Origin: Mesorhizobium sp. ES1-4
Lineage (GTDB): Bacteria; Pseudomonadota; Alphaproteobacteria; Rhizobiales; Rhizobiaceae
Assembly (NCBI RefSeq): GCF_020164745.1
Contig: NZ_JAIUGV010000007.1
Location: 1-64,000 of the forward strand
Length of the DNA stretch: 64,000 nt
Direction: 5' to 3'
Numbering within the stretch: position 1 is the stretch's first letter; every line of letters starts with the position of its first letter. The translations under genes and the position numbers were made by a program. Shown here piece by piece: positions 7,749-16,271 of the stretch. Under the pieces are notes generated by a model. The model was not told the origin of the DNA. It saw nothing but the letters and a program-made list of their open reading frames with translations, and ran no database searches.

Positions 7749-7830
7749 CCGTTACCCCGCTGCTGCCTGCGACCGAAGGGACGACGAGCAGCGCCGAGCC
7801 TTGAATGTCTCGCGGGGAGGTTAACAACTA

Positions 7831-7846
7831 ATTGCTGCGACGCAAT
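7831..7846 (-). promoter_or_regulatory. Dyad ATTGC-N6-GCAAT upstream of phaZ
   Basis: A symmetrical ATTGCTGCGACGCAAT about 83 bp upstream of the phaZ start. PhaR-type regulators of PHA metabolism bind GC-rich/TTGC-GCAA-like dyads in other bacteria, so this is a candidate operator. The assignment is weak, since only one site is seen. Confidence 0.25.
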
Positions 7847-8036
7847 ACGTCACGTCGCGTGAGCAATGCTTCTTTCGTGCAATGCCTTGGAAACCGGCCC
7901 CGGACGGCGCAGCCGGCTCAATGTGCGCTGCCGAAATGTGTAGGATATGTGTCAGGCCCGACCATGATTCGCTGAATAGTCCCGTTTGCTCCGCTGAACC
8001 GCGGTCCGGGACGGATCATGGCCAGGAGACGTTTGA

Positions 8037-8402
8037 TCAGACGCGCGCCATGCAGACCGACGTCTGGCCGGAGTCGACGAAGCCGAGCTGGCTGGCGGCG
8101 CCTCTCGACAGGTCGAGCACGCGGCCCTTGATAAAGGGACCACGATCGTTGATGCGCACGACGACGCTGCGGCCGTTGTTCTTGTTGGTCACCCGCAATC
8201 TGGTGCCGAAAGGCAGCGTGCGGTGGGCGGCGGTCATCGCCGAGGGGTTCATGCGCTCGCCAGACGCGGTTCTCGAGTGCAGCGCGTACCAGGAAGCACG
8301 GCCACATTGGCCGGCGGCGGTTGCGGAAGCGGCGGAGGCGCCGGCCATCAGGCCAGCAGCGATCGTTACCGCGACAAGCGCGGTCTGTTTTGGTGTATTC
8401 AT
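8037..8402 (-). CDS. RlpA-like double-psi beta-barrel protein
   Basis: A 121-residue exported protein: signal peptide [18 protein letters not shown] with cleavage around ASA-ATA, then an RlpA/DPBB domain. Hallmarks are [39 protein letters not shown] and [20 protein letters not shown], with RGAASQLG near the end. RlpA proteins are septal-ring peptidoglycan lytic transglycosylases that act on denuded glycan; this protein lacks the SPOR domain of the E. coli form. The ATG at 8402 is chosen because the signal peptide begins there. Confidence 0.88.
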   Translation of the reverse strand: MNTPKQTALVAVTIAAGLMAGASAASATAAGQCGRASWYALHSRTASGERMNPSAMTAAHRTLPFGTRLRVTNKNNGRSVVVRINDRGPFIKGRVLDLSRGAASQLGFVDSGQTSVCMARV

Positions 8403-8711
8403 GCTTTGGGGAGGGCTCCGTTTTTGACAGACCCAGCCGTTAGGTCGAGAATAAGGCGGGAAATGCGGCAGTGATCTGGCGGTTCCGTGGCGTGTCCACA
8501 CGTTTGGAGTCACCGGGTAACAGTCTGTCAGAGAGTTTTTGGCGCGCCGGCACTAATTTTGGATCCTGTTTCCAATCGGCATGAAGGACTTTCATGACAA
8601 GATCGGGCAGTGATCTTCAAGTAGAAGTCCGCACGATCTGGACGCTTCCTTAGGCTCTTTCATCGTGGCGATAGCGCCGCAATCGATCGACTTGAAAAAT
8701 GGGATTCGACA

Positions 8712-8912
8712 ATGAGACTGAGCAAAACTCTGCTGGCCAAGAATCTGCTGGCGTTGATCGTGCTGGCTATCGGGGCTGTGTGGTCGCTGCAAGGCATCGG
8801 CGTCGTCGGCGGCAGCTTCATGACCGGCCAGTCGCAATGGCTCTATATCGGCCTCGCCGTCATGGTGGCTGGCCTGGCTGGGCTGGTGTGGGCGAACCGC
8901 TCGCGACGATAA
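8712..8912 (+). CDS. Small two-helix membrane protein, function unknown
   Basis: A 66-residue protein with two hydrophobic segments (LLALIVLAIGAVWSLQGIGV, residues about 12-31, and WLYIGLAVMVAGLAGLVWAN, about 43-62), a short loop with GGSFMTGQSQ and a basic C terminus. Similar small proteins are widespread in alphaproteobacteria with no known role. The 309 bp upstream (8403-8711) hold no gene that I can see. Confidence 0.7.
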   Translation: MRLSKTLLAKNLLALIVLAIGAVWSLQGIGVVGGSFMTGQSQWLYIGLAVMVAGLAGLVWANRSRR

Positions 8913-9776
8913 GCTTCGAGCAGGAGGTGGCGAATCTTCCCGCATCGATGCTTCTGGTTCCGTCAGGCCTCTCAACCCCGTCGGGCAGCGTGGCGTGCTC
9001 GCTTCCGTGATCGCACCATTGTCGGCTGGGTGCGGTCTGGTATTTATCCGCTGCAGCCCTATGTGGACGGAATAACTTCCGTTCTTAACTATAAAGTCGC
9101 AGGACTAAGGTCTTGCCGCCTGTTGGGCCTAGGTCCGAGGGGCCTTCAAACGTTCCGGGCTTGTCCATTGGACGTTCCGTACTTTAGTCAATTGAGATAT
9201 ATGTGTGGCTGGACACCAACCTCTTGCAAGGAGGCGCGCTGTTCCAGCCTGCGGCGTCCTGATTTGCCTCGGAATCCGCGTTTCGAGCCAGATTTCTATT
9301 TAACTCCCAGAGGCCGCTTTCGCCCGGATTGCGATTTCAAGTTGGCCATGAGCTAACCGGCGGGGAAAAGATGGCCGGTGCGGGGATGCTTGGGTTGGAA
9401 GCGGGTCGCACCGGCCATGCGGGTTAGGCTTCGATTGGGATCGTCCCCGCACGACCAAGCTATACGTATATTAGCTATCTCTCAACTAAGACTGAAGTCC
9501 CTCCCACCACAAGCCGGTGGGATGGCGCCCGGCCACCCTTTCGAAGAAAATGCCAAGTGGTTTCGAAGAGGCGATATGGTTCGTTGAACGTCCGGCCGGC
9601 GGGCAAGCAATTGCGAGGCCGTTGAAACCGGCGTTCCACGGCGCTCACCTTCCTCGTTGACGGGATTCAACCGTGGAATTTCATTCCCCGTCTGGCCGCC
9701 GGATTGGCACGATCTATCTTCTTTCCAACTGCGATCGGCTGGAAAAGACGCTAGGTTGACCCACGGAGGCTCCGAC
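8913..9776. other. 864-bp region without a recognised gene; contains a 12-bp perfect inverted repeat
   Basis: No protein in any frame looks real: codon use and composition are unlike the neighbours, and the stretch 9040-9360 is AT-richer than average. ATGGCCGGTGCG (9371-9382) and CGCACCGGCCAT (9407-9418) form a perfect 12-bp stem with a 24-nt loop. It is not followed by a T run. A small RNA or a decayed gene is possible, but I could not match it to tmRNA, 6S or SRP RNA. Confidence 0.4.
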
Positions 9777-11264
9777 ATGAGCGAGCACAGAAAAGCCACG
9801 GCCGACAGCGCCGTCTCGGACAGCACCCGCTTGGAGAGCGCCCCCTCGGGCAGCGCCCCCTCGGAGAGCGCAATGTCGCGCCTGCGCCCGCCCTATGCCT
9901 CCGTGCTCGACCTGATCGGCCAGACCCCCATCGTCGAGCTGACCAAATTCGACACCGGAAAATGCCGGCTGTTCATCAAGATCGAGAGCCAGAACCCCGG
10001 CGGCTCGATCAAGGACCGCATCGCGCTGTCGATGATCGCGGCCGCCGAGAAGGATGGCAGGCTGAAGCCCGGCGGCACCATCGTCGAGGCGACCGCCGGC
10101 AACACAGGGCTTGGCCTTGCGCAGGTCGGCATCCCCAAGGGTTACCGCATCATCCTGGTGGTTCCCGACAAGATGTCGCGTGAAAAAATCCAGCACTTGC
10201 GCGCGCTCGGCGCGGAAGTGCGCATGACGCGCTCCGATGTCGGCAAGGGTCATGCCGAATACTATCAGGACATGGCGCAGAAGATCGCCGCCGAACTGCC
10301 CGGCGCCTTCTACGCCAACCAGTTCGCCAACCCGGCCAACCCGCTGGCGCATGAAGCGACGACCGGCCCGGAAATCTTTTCGCAGCTTGACGGAGATGTC
10401 GACGCGGTGGTGGTCGGCGTCGGCTCCGGCGGCACGCTGACCGGGCTTGGCCGCTACTTTGCCAAGGTGTCGCCGAAGACGGAGATGGTGCTGGCCGACC
10501 CGGTCGGCTCGGTGCTGGCGCCGCTGATCAAGACCGGCAAGATGGAAGAGGCGGGCAGCTGGACCGTCGAAGGCATCGGCGAGGACTTCGTGCCGCCCAA
10601 TGCCGACCTGTCGCTGGTCAGGAAAGCCTATTCCATCAGCGACAAGCAGAGCATGCTGGCGGTGCGTGATCTGCTGTCACGCGAAGGCATCCTGGCCGGC
10701 TCCTCGTCGGGCACGCTGCTGTCGGCGGCGCTGCGCTATTGCCGCGAACAGACAGTGCCCAAGCGCGTCGTCACCTTCGTCTGCGACAGCGGCAACAAAT
10801 ACCTGTCGAAAGTCTTCGACGATATCTGGCTGGCCGAGCAAGGTCTGGCCGACCATGAACAGCATGGCGACCTGCGCGACCTCGTCATGCGCTCGCCCCG
10901 CACCGGCGACATCGTCTATGTCGGTCCTGACGAAAGCCTGCTCAACGCCTATGGCCGCATGCGCCGCTCCGATGTCTCGCAACTGCCGGTTCTGGACGAA
11001 GGCAAGCTGGTCGGCATCGTCGACGAGAGCGATATCCTCGCGCATGTCGACGGCCCCTATGACGGGCGCTGGGAGCGCTTCAACGGCCCGGTGCGCTCGG
11101 CGATGACCTCCAACCTGCACACGCTGCAGGCGAGCCAGACGCTGGACACGCTGCTGCCGGTCTTCGACCGCAACGAAGTCGCCATCATCTTCGACGGCGA
11201 CGAGTTCGTCGGCCTGATAACCCGCATCGACCTGATCAACCATCTGAGGCGCCGCGCAAAATGA
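9777..11264 (+). CDS. Cystathionine beta-synthase with C-terminal CBS domains
   Basis: Condenses serine (or acetylserine) with homocysteine to cystathionine, using PLP. The 495-residue protein has a PLP fold-type II domain with the lysine segment NPGGSIKDRIAL, the phosphate-binding loop VEATAGNTGLGLA and VVGVGSGGTLTGLGRYF. A CBS-domain pair follows from about residue 370 (MRSPRTGDIVYVGPDESLL; MTSNLHTLQASQTLDTLL). GGAGG at 9765-9769 sets the ATG at 9777. The first 30 residues are a Ser-rich repeat (SAPSG-SAPSE) absent from most homologues; the conserved domain begins near MSRLRPPYASVLD (9872). It overlaps the next gene by four bases. Confidence 0.93.
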   Translation: MSEHRKATADSAVSDSTRLESAPSGSAPSESAMSRLRPPYASVLDLIGQTPIVELTKFDTGKCRLFIKIESQNPGGSIKDRIALSMIAAAEKDGRLKPGGTIVEATAGNTGLGLAQVGIPKGYRIILVVPDKMSREKIQHLRALGAEVRMTRSDVGKGHAEYYQDMAQKIAAELPGAFYANQFANPANPLAHEATTGPEIFSQLDGDVDAVVVGVGSGGTLTGLGRYFAKVSPKTEMVLADPVGSVLAPLIKTGKMEEAGSWTVEGIGEDFVPPNADLSLVRKAYSISDKQSMLAVRDLLSREGILAGSSSGTLLSAALRYCREQTVPKRVVTFVCDSGNKYLSKVFDDIWLAEQGLADHEQHGDLRDLVMRSPRTGDIVYVGPDESLLNAYGRMRRSDVSQLPVLDEGKLVGIVDESDILAHVDGPYDGRWERFNGPVRSAMTSNLHTLQASQTLDTLLPVFDRNEVAIIFDGDEFVGLITRIDLINHLRRRAK

Positions 11265-12430
11265 CCACATCCGGCAAGAACCGCCTGGCCTTCTCCACCC
11301 GCACGATCCATGGCGGCCAGAGCCACGACCCGCTGACGGGCGCGGTGATGGTGCCGATCTACGCCACCTCGACCTATGGCCAGCAATCGCCCGGCGTGCA
11401 CAAGGGCTTCGAATATGCCCGCAGCCAGAACCCGACGCGCTTCGCCTTCGAGCGCGCCGTGGCGGACCTGGAAAGCGGCTCGGCGGCCTTCGCCTTCGCC
11501 TCGGGGCTGGCGTCGATCGCCACAGTCCTCGAATTGCTCGATTCCGGCGCCCATATCGTCGCCACCGACGACATCTATGGCGGCTCGTTCCGGCTGATGG
11601 AGCGGGTGCGCAAGCGCTCGGCCGATCTGCGGGTGAGCTTCGTCGACTTCACCGACCTCGCGGCGGTCGAGGCGGCGATCCGACCGGAGACCAAGATGCT
11701 CTGGGTCGAGACGCCGACCAACCCGCTGCTGCGCATCGTCGACCTCGAAGGCGTTGCGGCCCTGGCGAAGCGCAGGGGTATCCTCTCGGTCGCCGACAAC
11801 ACCTTCTGCAGCCCCTATATCCAGCGGCCGCTGGAACTCGGCATCGACATCGTGGTCCACTCGACGACCAAATATCTCAACGGCCATTCCGATATGGTCG
11901 GCGGCGTCGCTGTCGTCGGCGACAACAAGGATCTCGCCGACCGGCTGAAATTCCTGCAGAACGCCATCGGCGCTATATCCGGCCCGTTCGACAGTTTTTT
12001 GGCGTTGCGCGGCTTGAAGACCCTGGCGCTGAGGATGGAGCGCCATTCCGCCAACGGCCTGAAAATCGCGCAGTGGCTGGAAGCCCGCAGGGACGTGCGC
12101 CGGGTCATCTATCCGGGCCTCGGCAGCCATCCGCAGCACGCCATAGCCGTCCAGCAGATGCATGCCTTCGGCGGCATGATCACGGCCTTGCTCGATCGCG
12201 ACCTTGCCGGCACGAAGCGCTTCCTCGAGCGTACGCGTCTGTTCACGCTGGCCGAGAGCCTCGGCGGTGTCGAGAGCCTGATCGAGCACCCGGCGCTGAT
12301 GACGCATGGCTCGATCCCGGCCGAGAAGCGGGAAGAGATCGGCATATCGGATTCGCTGGTGCGGCTGTCGGCGGGGATCGAGGATGGCGACGACCTGATC
12401 GCGGACCTGGAGCAGGCGTTGGGGGGTTAA
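11261..12430 (+). CDS. Cystathionine gamma-lyase (Cys/Met metabolism PLP enzyme)
   Basis: Splits cystathionine to cysteine, 2-oxobutyrate and ammonia. With the preceding synthase it completes reverse transsulfuration from homocysteine to cysteine. The 389-residue protein shows family features: VPIYATSTYGQQSPG, the substrate/PLP loop ASGLASIATVLELL, WVETPTNPLLRIVDL, and the PLP lysine in VHSTTKYLNGHSDMVGG (around residue 205). The C-terminal domain has LAESLGGVESLIEHPALMTH. It starts in the CBS stop codon (ATGA). A cystathionine beta-lyase or gamma-synthase activity cannot be excluded from sequence, but the operon partner favours gamma-lyase. Confidence 0.9.
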   Translation: MTTSGKNRLAFSTRTIHGGQSHDPLTGAVMVPIYATSTYGQQSPGVHKGFEYARSQNPTRFAFERAVADLESGSAAFAFASGLASIATVLELLDSGAHIVATDDIYGGSFRLMERVRKRSADLRVSFVDFTDLAAVEAAIRPETKMLWVETPTNPLLRIVDLEGVAALAKRRGILSVADNTFCSPYIQRPLELGIDIVVHSTTKYLNGHSDMVGGVAVVGDNKDLADRLKFLQNAIGAISGPFDSFLALRGLKTLALRMERHSANGLKIAQWLEARRDVRRVIYPGLGSHPQHAIAVQQMHAFGGMITALLDRDLAGTKRFLERTRLFTLAESLGGVESLIEHPALMTHGSIPAEKREEIGISDSLVRLSAGIEDGDDLIADLEQALGG

Positions 12431-12465
12431 GCGCTATCAATTCGTCGAGGTCCGCGCTGCCCCTC

Positions 12466-12625
12466 ACCTGCCTGCCGGCACCCGCTCCCCGTAAACGGGG
12501 CGAGGGCTCTGTCGTCGATGGTTTCGCCAATCGCCGGCGTTGCGGGATAGGCGCCGACGTTGCGACCAGCCCTTTCCCCGTCACTATACGGGGAGAAATG
12601 TCCGGCAGGACAATGAGGGGCGGCG
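12466..12625. repeat. Palindromic intergenic repeat (family D variant)
   Basis: CTGCCCCTCACCTGCCTGCC near 12460 and GTCCGGCAGGACAATGAGGGGCG near 12600 are inverted, with inner arms CTCCCCGTAAACGGGGCGAG and CCCCGTCACTATACGGGGAG. It fills most of the 284-bp gap between the two flanking genes. Confidence 0.6.
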
Positions 12626-12714
12626 CCGACGCCCGGTGATCACACTCCAGTCCCGGTTGACCCTGAACCTCATCTGCCCGAATTGTAGCGCCCCAACCCC
12701 CGGCCCCGGACGCC

Positions 12715-13686
12715 ATGGCGACGCGCGAACCACCCAAACCCACGGACGCACCCCTCACCTTCGCGGTGCTGGTCTTCCCCGGCTTTCCGATGATGGCGTT
12801 CAGCTCCGTCATCGAGCCTCTGCGCGCGGTCAATGTCTTGGCGAAGCGGGAATGCTACCGATGGATCATCGTCGGGGCGACGGAAGGGACGGTCGAGGCT
12901 TCCAACGGCGTCGTCATCCAGCCGGGTTTTTACGCCGAGGCAGCGCCCAAGGTGGACCGCATCGTCGTCTGCTCGGGCGGCGACGCCGATCATCTCGTGG
13001 CCGAGGACGCGGCGAGCTGGATCCGCCGCAGCCTGCGCGCCGGCGCCCATATCGGCGCGGTGGCGGACGCGGCCTTCTTCCTGGCGCGGGCCGGCCTGCT
13101 CGACGGCCATGCCTGCACCTTGCACTGGACCAGCCAGGCCGCCTTCACCGAGGCCTTCCCCAACATCGAGCTCAGGCGCGATCTCTATGTCATCGACCGC
13201 AAGCGTTTCACTTCGGCCGGCGGCGTCGGCAGCCTCGACATGATGCTGGAGATCATCACCCGCGATTACGGCGCCGAGCTTGCCGCCGGCGTCGCCGAAT
13301 GGTTCGTGCACAGTCCCTTGCGATCGAGCGTCGACCGCAAGCTGATGCCGTTGCGCCTGCGCACCGGCGTCCAGAACGAATTGGTGCTGTCGGCCATCGC
13401 CATCATGGAGGACGCGGTGGAGGAACGGCTCGGCATGGCGGAACTGACCCGGAAGCTCGGCGTGTCGTCCGACAAGCTCGAACGGAGCTTCCGCACGGAG
13501 CTCAGCATCTCGCCCAACGGCTACTACCGGCGGCTCCGGCTGAAGCGCGCCGCCGATCTGCTGGCGCATTCGACGCTCGCCGTGCGCGACGTGGCGCTGG
13601 CCTGCGGCTTTGCCTCGATGTCGAGTTTTGCCCGCGCCTTTCGCGAGGAGCACGGGCATGCGCCAAAGATGGCGCGGCGGCGTTAA
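12715..13686 (+). CDS. GlxA-family transcriptional regulator (DJ-1/PfpI plus AraC HTH)
   Basis: A 323-residue regulator. Residues about 15-190 form a DJ-1/PfpI-like amidotransferase fold (FAVLVFPGFPMMAFSSVIEP, ICS-like region replaced by GAVADAAFFLARAG, so probably non-catalytic). Residues about 225-323 form a two-helix-turn-helix AraC domain (LGMAELTRKLGVSSDKLERS; VRDVALACGFASMSSFARAF). Relatives control use of quaternary amines and related compounds. It lies upstream of, and in line with, the M24, isochorismatase and alpha/beta-hydrolase genes, so these are the likely targets. Confidence 0.9.
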   Translation: MATREPPKPTDAPLTFAVLVFPGFPMMAFSSVIEPLRAVNVLAKRECYRWIIVGATEGTVEASNGVVIQPGFYAEAAPKVDRIVVCSGGDADHLVAEDAASWIRRSLRAGAHIGAVADAAFFLARAGLLDGHACTLHWTSQAAFTEAFPNIELRRDLYVIDRKRFTSAGGVGSLDMMLEIITRDYGAELAAGVAEWFVHSPLRSSVDRKLMPLRLRTGVQNELVLSAIAIMEDAVEERLGMAELTRKLGVSSDKLERSFRTELSISPNGYYRRLRLKRAADLLAHSTLAVRDVALACGFASMSSFARAFREEHGHAPKMARRR

Positions 13687-13706
13687 GGGGCCGCGTTCTA
13701 CGAGGC

Positions 13707-13832
13707 CCCCTCATCCGGCCGCTACGCGCCCACCTTCTCCCCGGCGGGGAGAAGAGGTTGGCGCCGGCGCTGGTAGTCTCCTCCCCCTCGGGGAGAGGTC
13801 AGCCGAGTGAAGCGGAGGCTGGGTGAGGGGCA
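13707..13832. repeat. Family D palindromic repeat
   Basis: CCCCTCATCCGGCCGCTACG at 13708 and GCGGAGGCTGGGTGAGGGGC at the right end form inverted arms; inside are CACCTTCTCCCCGGCGGGGA and CTCCTCCCCCTCGGGGAGAGG. A copy in the opposite orientation lies at 38438-38578. Confidence 0.75.
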
Positions 13833-13945
13833 GCGCCATACGTTCCAGAGCGGCATCCCGCACAACACACGCGGTTTTCCGCACAATGCTTCCGTCCCAC
13901 CTACGCCATGGTCTGGACTTGCAACCGATCCAAGGTCAGGTACCC

Positions 13946-15250
13946 ATGAGCATCGTCGTATTCGACCCCGACAGCACCGAGGACGTCGACTTCAAGGACC
14001 GCATGCGTCACCCCGCGGCCGCCGATGCGGCCGGCGGCATGTGGCTTTCCGACACCGAGCCGTCCTTCATCGATGCCGACGCGCTTCGAAAAGGTCGGCT
14101 GGCGAAGCTACGCGGCTGGATGCGCGAGGCCGGCTATGGCGGTGTCGTGCTGTTCGACCCCTACAACCAGCGCTATGCCACCGGCTCGCGCAACATGTTC
14201 GGCTATTTCCTGCGCAACTCGACCCGTTATTTCTTCATTCCGACCGAAGGGCCGATCGTGCTGTTCGAATATCCGCAGAGCTACCATGTCTCCATGGTGC
14301 TCGACACGATCGACGAGGCGCGTCCTTCCAAGCTCGTCTGGTCGTCCGTGTCCGGCCGCGACGACGAGACCGCCGGCCCGTTCGCCGACGAGATCGCCGA
14401 GCTCCTGAAGAAGCACGGTGGCGGCTCGATGAAGCTCGGGCTCGACCGCTGCAGCCATCTGCAGGCGCTGGCGCTGGAAAAACGCGGCTGCGAGGTTCGC
14501 GACTGCCAGGGTGAAATCCTCGCGGTGCGCGCGGTGAAGACGCCGGAGGAAGTGAAATGCCTGCAGGTGTCGATGGCCGGCGCCGAGGCCGCCGTCTATG
14601 CCGTGCGCGAGGCGATCAAGCCCGGCGTTTCCGAAAACGAGCTGTTCGCCCTCATGTATGGCGAGGTCATCCGCCAGGGCGGCGAGTTCATCGAGACACG
14701 GCTGCTCACCTCGGGCCAGCGCACCAATCCGTGGTTCAACGAGGCCAGCGGCCGCAAGATCAGGCCCGGCGAATTGCTGGCGCTCGATACCGACACGATC
14801 GGCTGCTACGGCTATTATTCGGATTTCTCGCGCACCTTCCGCTGCGGGCCAGGCAAGCCGACGCCTTACCAGAAGTCGCTCTACCGCATGGCGCACGACC
14901 AGGTTCAGCACAACATATCGATCGTGAAGCCCGGCATGGCCTTCCGCGAGATCGCCGAAAAGGCCTGGAAGATCCCGGAGCGCTTCGTCGACCAGCGCTA
15001 CACCTCGGTCATGCACGGCGTCGGCATGCATGGCGAGACACCGTTCATCGCGCATGCCATGGATTACGAGACCTATGGCCGCGACGGCCATATCGTGCCA
15101 GGCATGGTGGTGAGCGTGGAAAGCTATATTGGCGAGAAGGGCGGCCGCGAGGGCGTCAAGCTGGAGGACGAGATCCTGATCACCGACACCGGCACGGAGC
15201 TTCTGTCGCGCTTTCCCTATGAGGACGAGTTCCTGGAGAAAGAGGTTTGA
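13946..15250 (+). CDS. DddP-like M24 family metallo-enzyme (creatinase/Xaa-Pro fold)
   Basis: A 434-residue protein with a creatinase N domain (DPYNQRYATGSRNM) and an M24 pita-bread catalytic domain. It aligns along its length with what I recall of DddP, the DMSP lyase (IRQGGEFIETRLLTSGQRTN, LALDTDTIGCYGYYSDFSR). Likely metal ligands are both Asp of LDTD, Asp of SDFSR, His of MHGVGM, Glu of VSVESYIGE and Glu of KLEDEIL. DddP has an essential Asp six residues after that His; here the segment is MHGVGMHGETP with Gly in that place, so DMSP cleavage is doubtful. It may be a hydrolase of another small amide or sulfonium compound. ATG at 13946 (MSIVVFDPD). It follows a GlxA-type regulator. Confidence 0.8.
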   Translation: MSIVVFDPDSTEDVDFKDRMRHPAAADAAGGMWLSDTEPSFIDADALRKGRLAKLRGWMREAGYGGVVLFDPYNQRYATGSRNMFGYFLRNSTRYFFIPTEGPIVLFEYPQSYHVSMVLDTIDEARPSKLVWSSVSGRDDETAGPFADEIAELLKKHGGGSMKLGLDRCSHLQALALEKRGCEVRDCQGEILAVRAVKTPEEVKCLQVSMAGAEAAVYAVREAIKPGVSENELFALMYGEVIRQGGEFIETRLLTSGQRTNPWFNEASGRKIRPGELLALDTDTIGCYGYYSDFSRTFRCGPGKPTPYQKSLYRMAHDQVQHNISIVKPGMAFREIAEKAWKIPERFVDQRYTSVMHGVGMHGETPFIAHAMDYETYGRDGHIVPGMVVSVESYIGEKGGREGVKLEDEILITDTGTELLSRFPYEDEFLEKEV

Positions 15251-15302
15251 CCTCCGCTGCTCCACTAGGTGACGTTGCCTTCACGGCTGGCGCGAACGCC
15301 CA

Positions 15303-15500
15303 TCGCTTCGTCATCCTAGGGCGGAGCAAGGAGCAAAGCGACGCGGCGCAGACCCTAGGATCCATGCCGCGACTCCAACGTGTCGCCACTGAGCAGAATT
15401 CTGCTCCGCTGTACCCTTCGACAAAGATCACGGCATGGATTCCAGGGTCTTCGCGACGCCGCTCCGCGGCTGCTGCGCCCTGGAATGACGAAGTCGCGGG
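15303..15500. repeat. Family C inverted repeat pair
   Basis: GTCATCCTAGGGCGGAGCAA with GCAGACCCTAGGATCCATGC (15309-15368), then the mirror-image ATCACGGCATGGATTCCAGG with CTGCTGCGCCCTGGAATGACGAAG (15427-15492). It has the same architecture as 5343-5662 and 20331-20580. It fills the gap before the isochorismatase-like gene; no gene is visible. Confidence 0.8.
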
Positions 15501-15572
15501 GCCTTTTCGGACGATCGTCCAAGCCTGCGCCAACAGGCCGAGAGAAACAGCGTTAGCCGGAAAGCCCCACGC

Positions 15573-16253
15573 ATGAAGGCTCCCATCTCCATCAAGCACC
15601 GCACTGTCGCTGCCGTGTTCATCGACCTGCAGGAAGAGCACCGGCAGGACCCGCGCTACCTTGTCGAGGGCTACGGAGAAATCCTCGCCAACGTCCAGCG
15701 CCTGCAGGCGGCGGCGCGCGAGAACCATGTGCCGCTCCATCACTGGGCCTATATCGTCGATCTGGACAGCCAGAACCGGCCCTTTCATCCGGTCGGCGAA
15801 GATGGCAAATCGGCCTTTTCCGACAAGAGCGACCCGCTGACCCAGATCTGCCATGAGGTGGCGCCGGCCGAAGGCGAGGCGCTGCTGATCAAGGCCGAGG
15901 CCAGCGCCTTCCGCTCGGGACCGGCGGCCGATCGGCTGAAGACTTCCGGCATCGAATGGCTGGTTGTTGCCGGAGTCTGGACCGAGGCCTGCATCGACGC
16001 CACCGTGAAGGACGCCGTGAGCAAGGGCTTTCGCGTGCTGCTGGTCAAGGATGCCTGCGGCAGCGGCAGCGCGGCCATGCACCAGACCGCCATCCTCAAC
16101 CTTGCCAACCGGCTCTATGGCGGCGCCGTCATCGACACCGACGGCGCCTGCCGGCTGCTGGCCGGCGGGACGGTCACCGTCTGGCAGGTCGAAGGCTCGG
16201 TACCCCTGCGCTTCACCTTCGAAAACGCCGCCCGTCTTTATGCCGGGCTTTGA
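15573..16253 (+). CDS. Isochorismatase-like cysteine hydrolase
   Basis: A 226-residue cytosolic hydrolase of the isochorismatase/nicotinamidase fold. The expected triad is visible: Asp18 in AVFIDLQEEH, Lys107 in LLIKAEASAF and Cys140 in GVWTEACIDATV. Cys-type members hydrolyse amides such as nicotinamide, carbamoylsarcosine or ureido compounds; the substrate here is unknown. The next gene begins 18 bp after its stop. It probably belongs with the M24 and alpha/beta-hydrolase genes in one catabolic group under the GlxA-type regulator, although a family C repeat separates it from the M24 gene. Confidence 0.85.
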   Translation: MKAPISIKHRTVAAVFIDLQEEHRQDPRYLVEGYGEILANVQRLQAAARENHVPLHHWAYIVDLDSQNRPFHPVGEDGKSAFSDKSDPLTQICHEVAPAEGEALLIKAEASAFRSGPAADRLKTSGIEWLVVAGVWTEACIDATVKDAVSKGFRVLLVKDACGSGSAAMHQTAILNLANRLYGGAVIDTDGACRLLAGGTVTVWQVEGSVPLRFTFENAARLYAGL

Positions 16254-16271
16254 CGTGCCCGCAGGATCGAG

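Noticed and set aside
12540..13826. Long plus-strand frame overlapping the GlxA-type gene
   Set aside because: It is a shifted reading of the regulator, which has clear DJ-1 and AraC motifs in its own frame.
13946..15250. Naming the M24 protein DddP (DMSP lyase)
   Set aside because: The catalytic Asp expected from DddP is replaced by Gly. Only the fold and metal ligands are supported.
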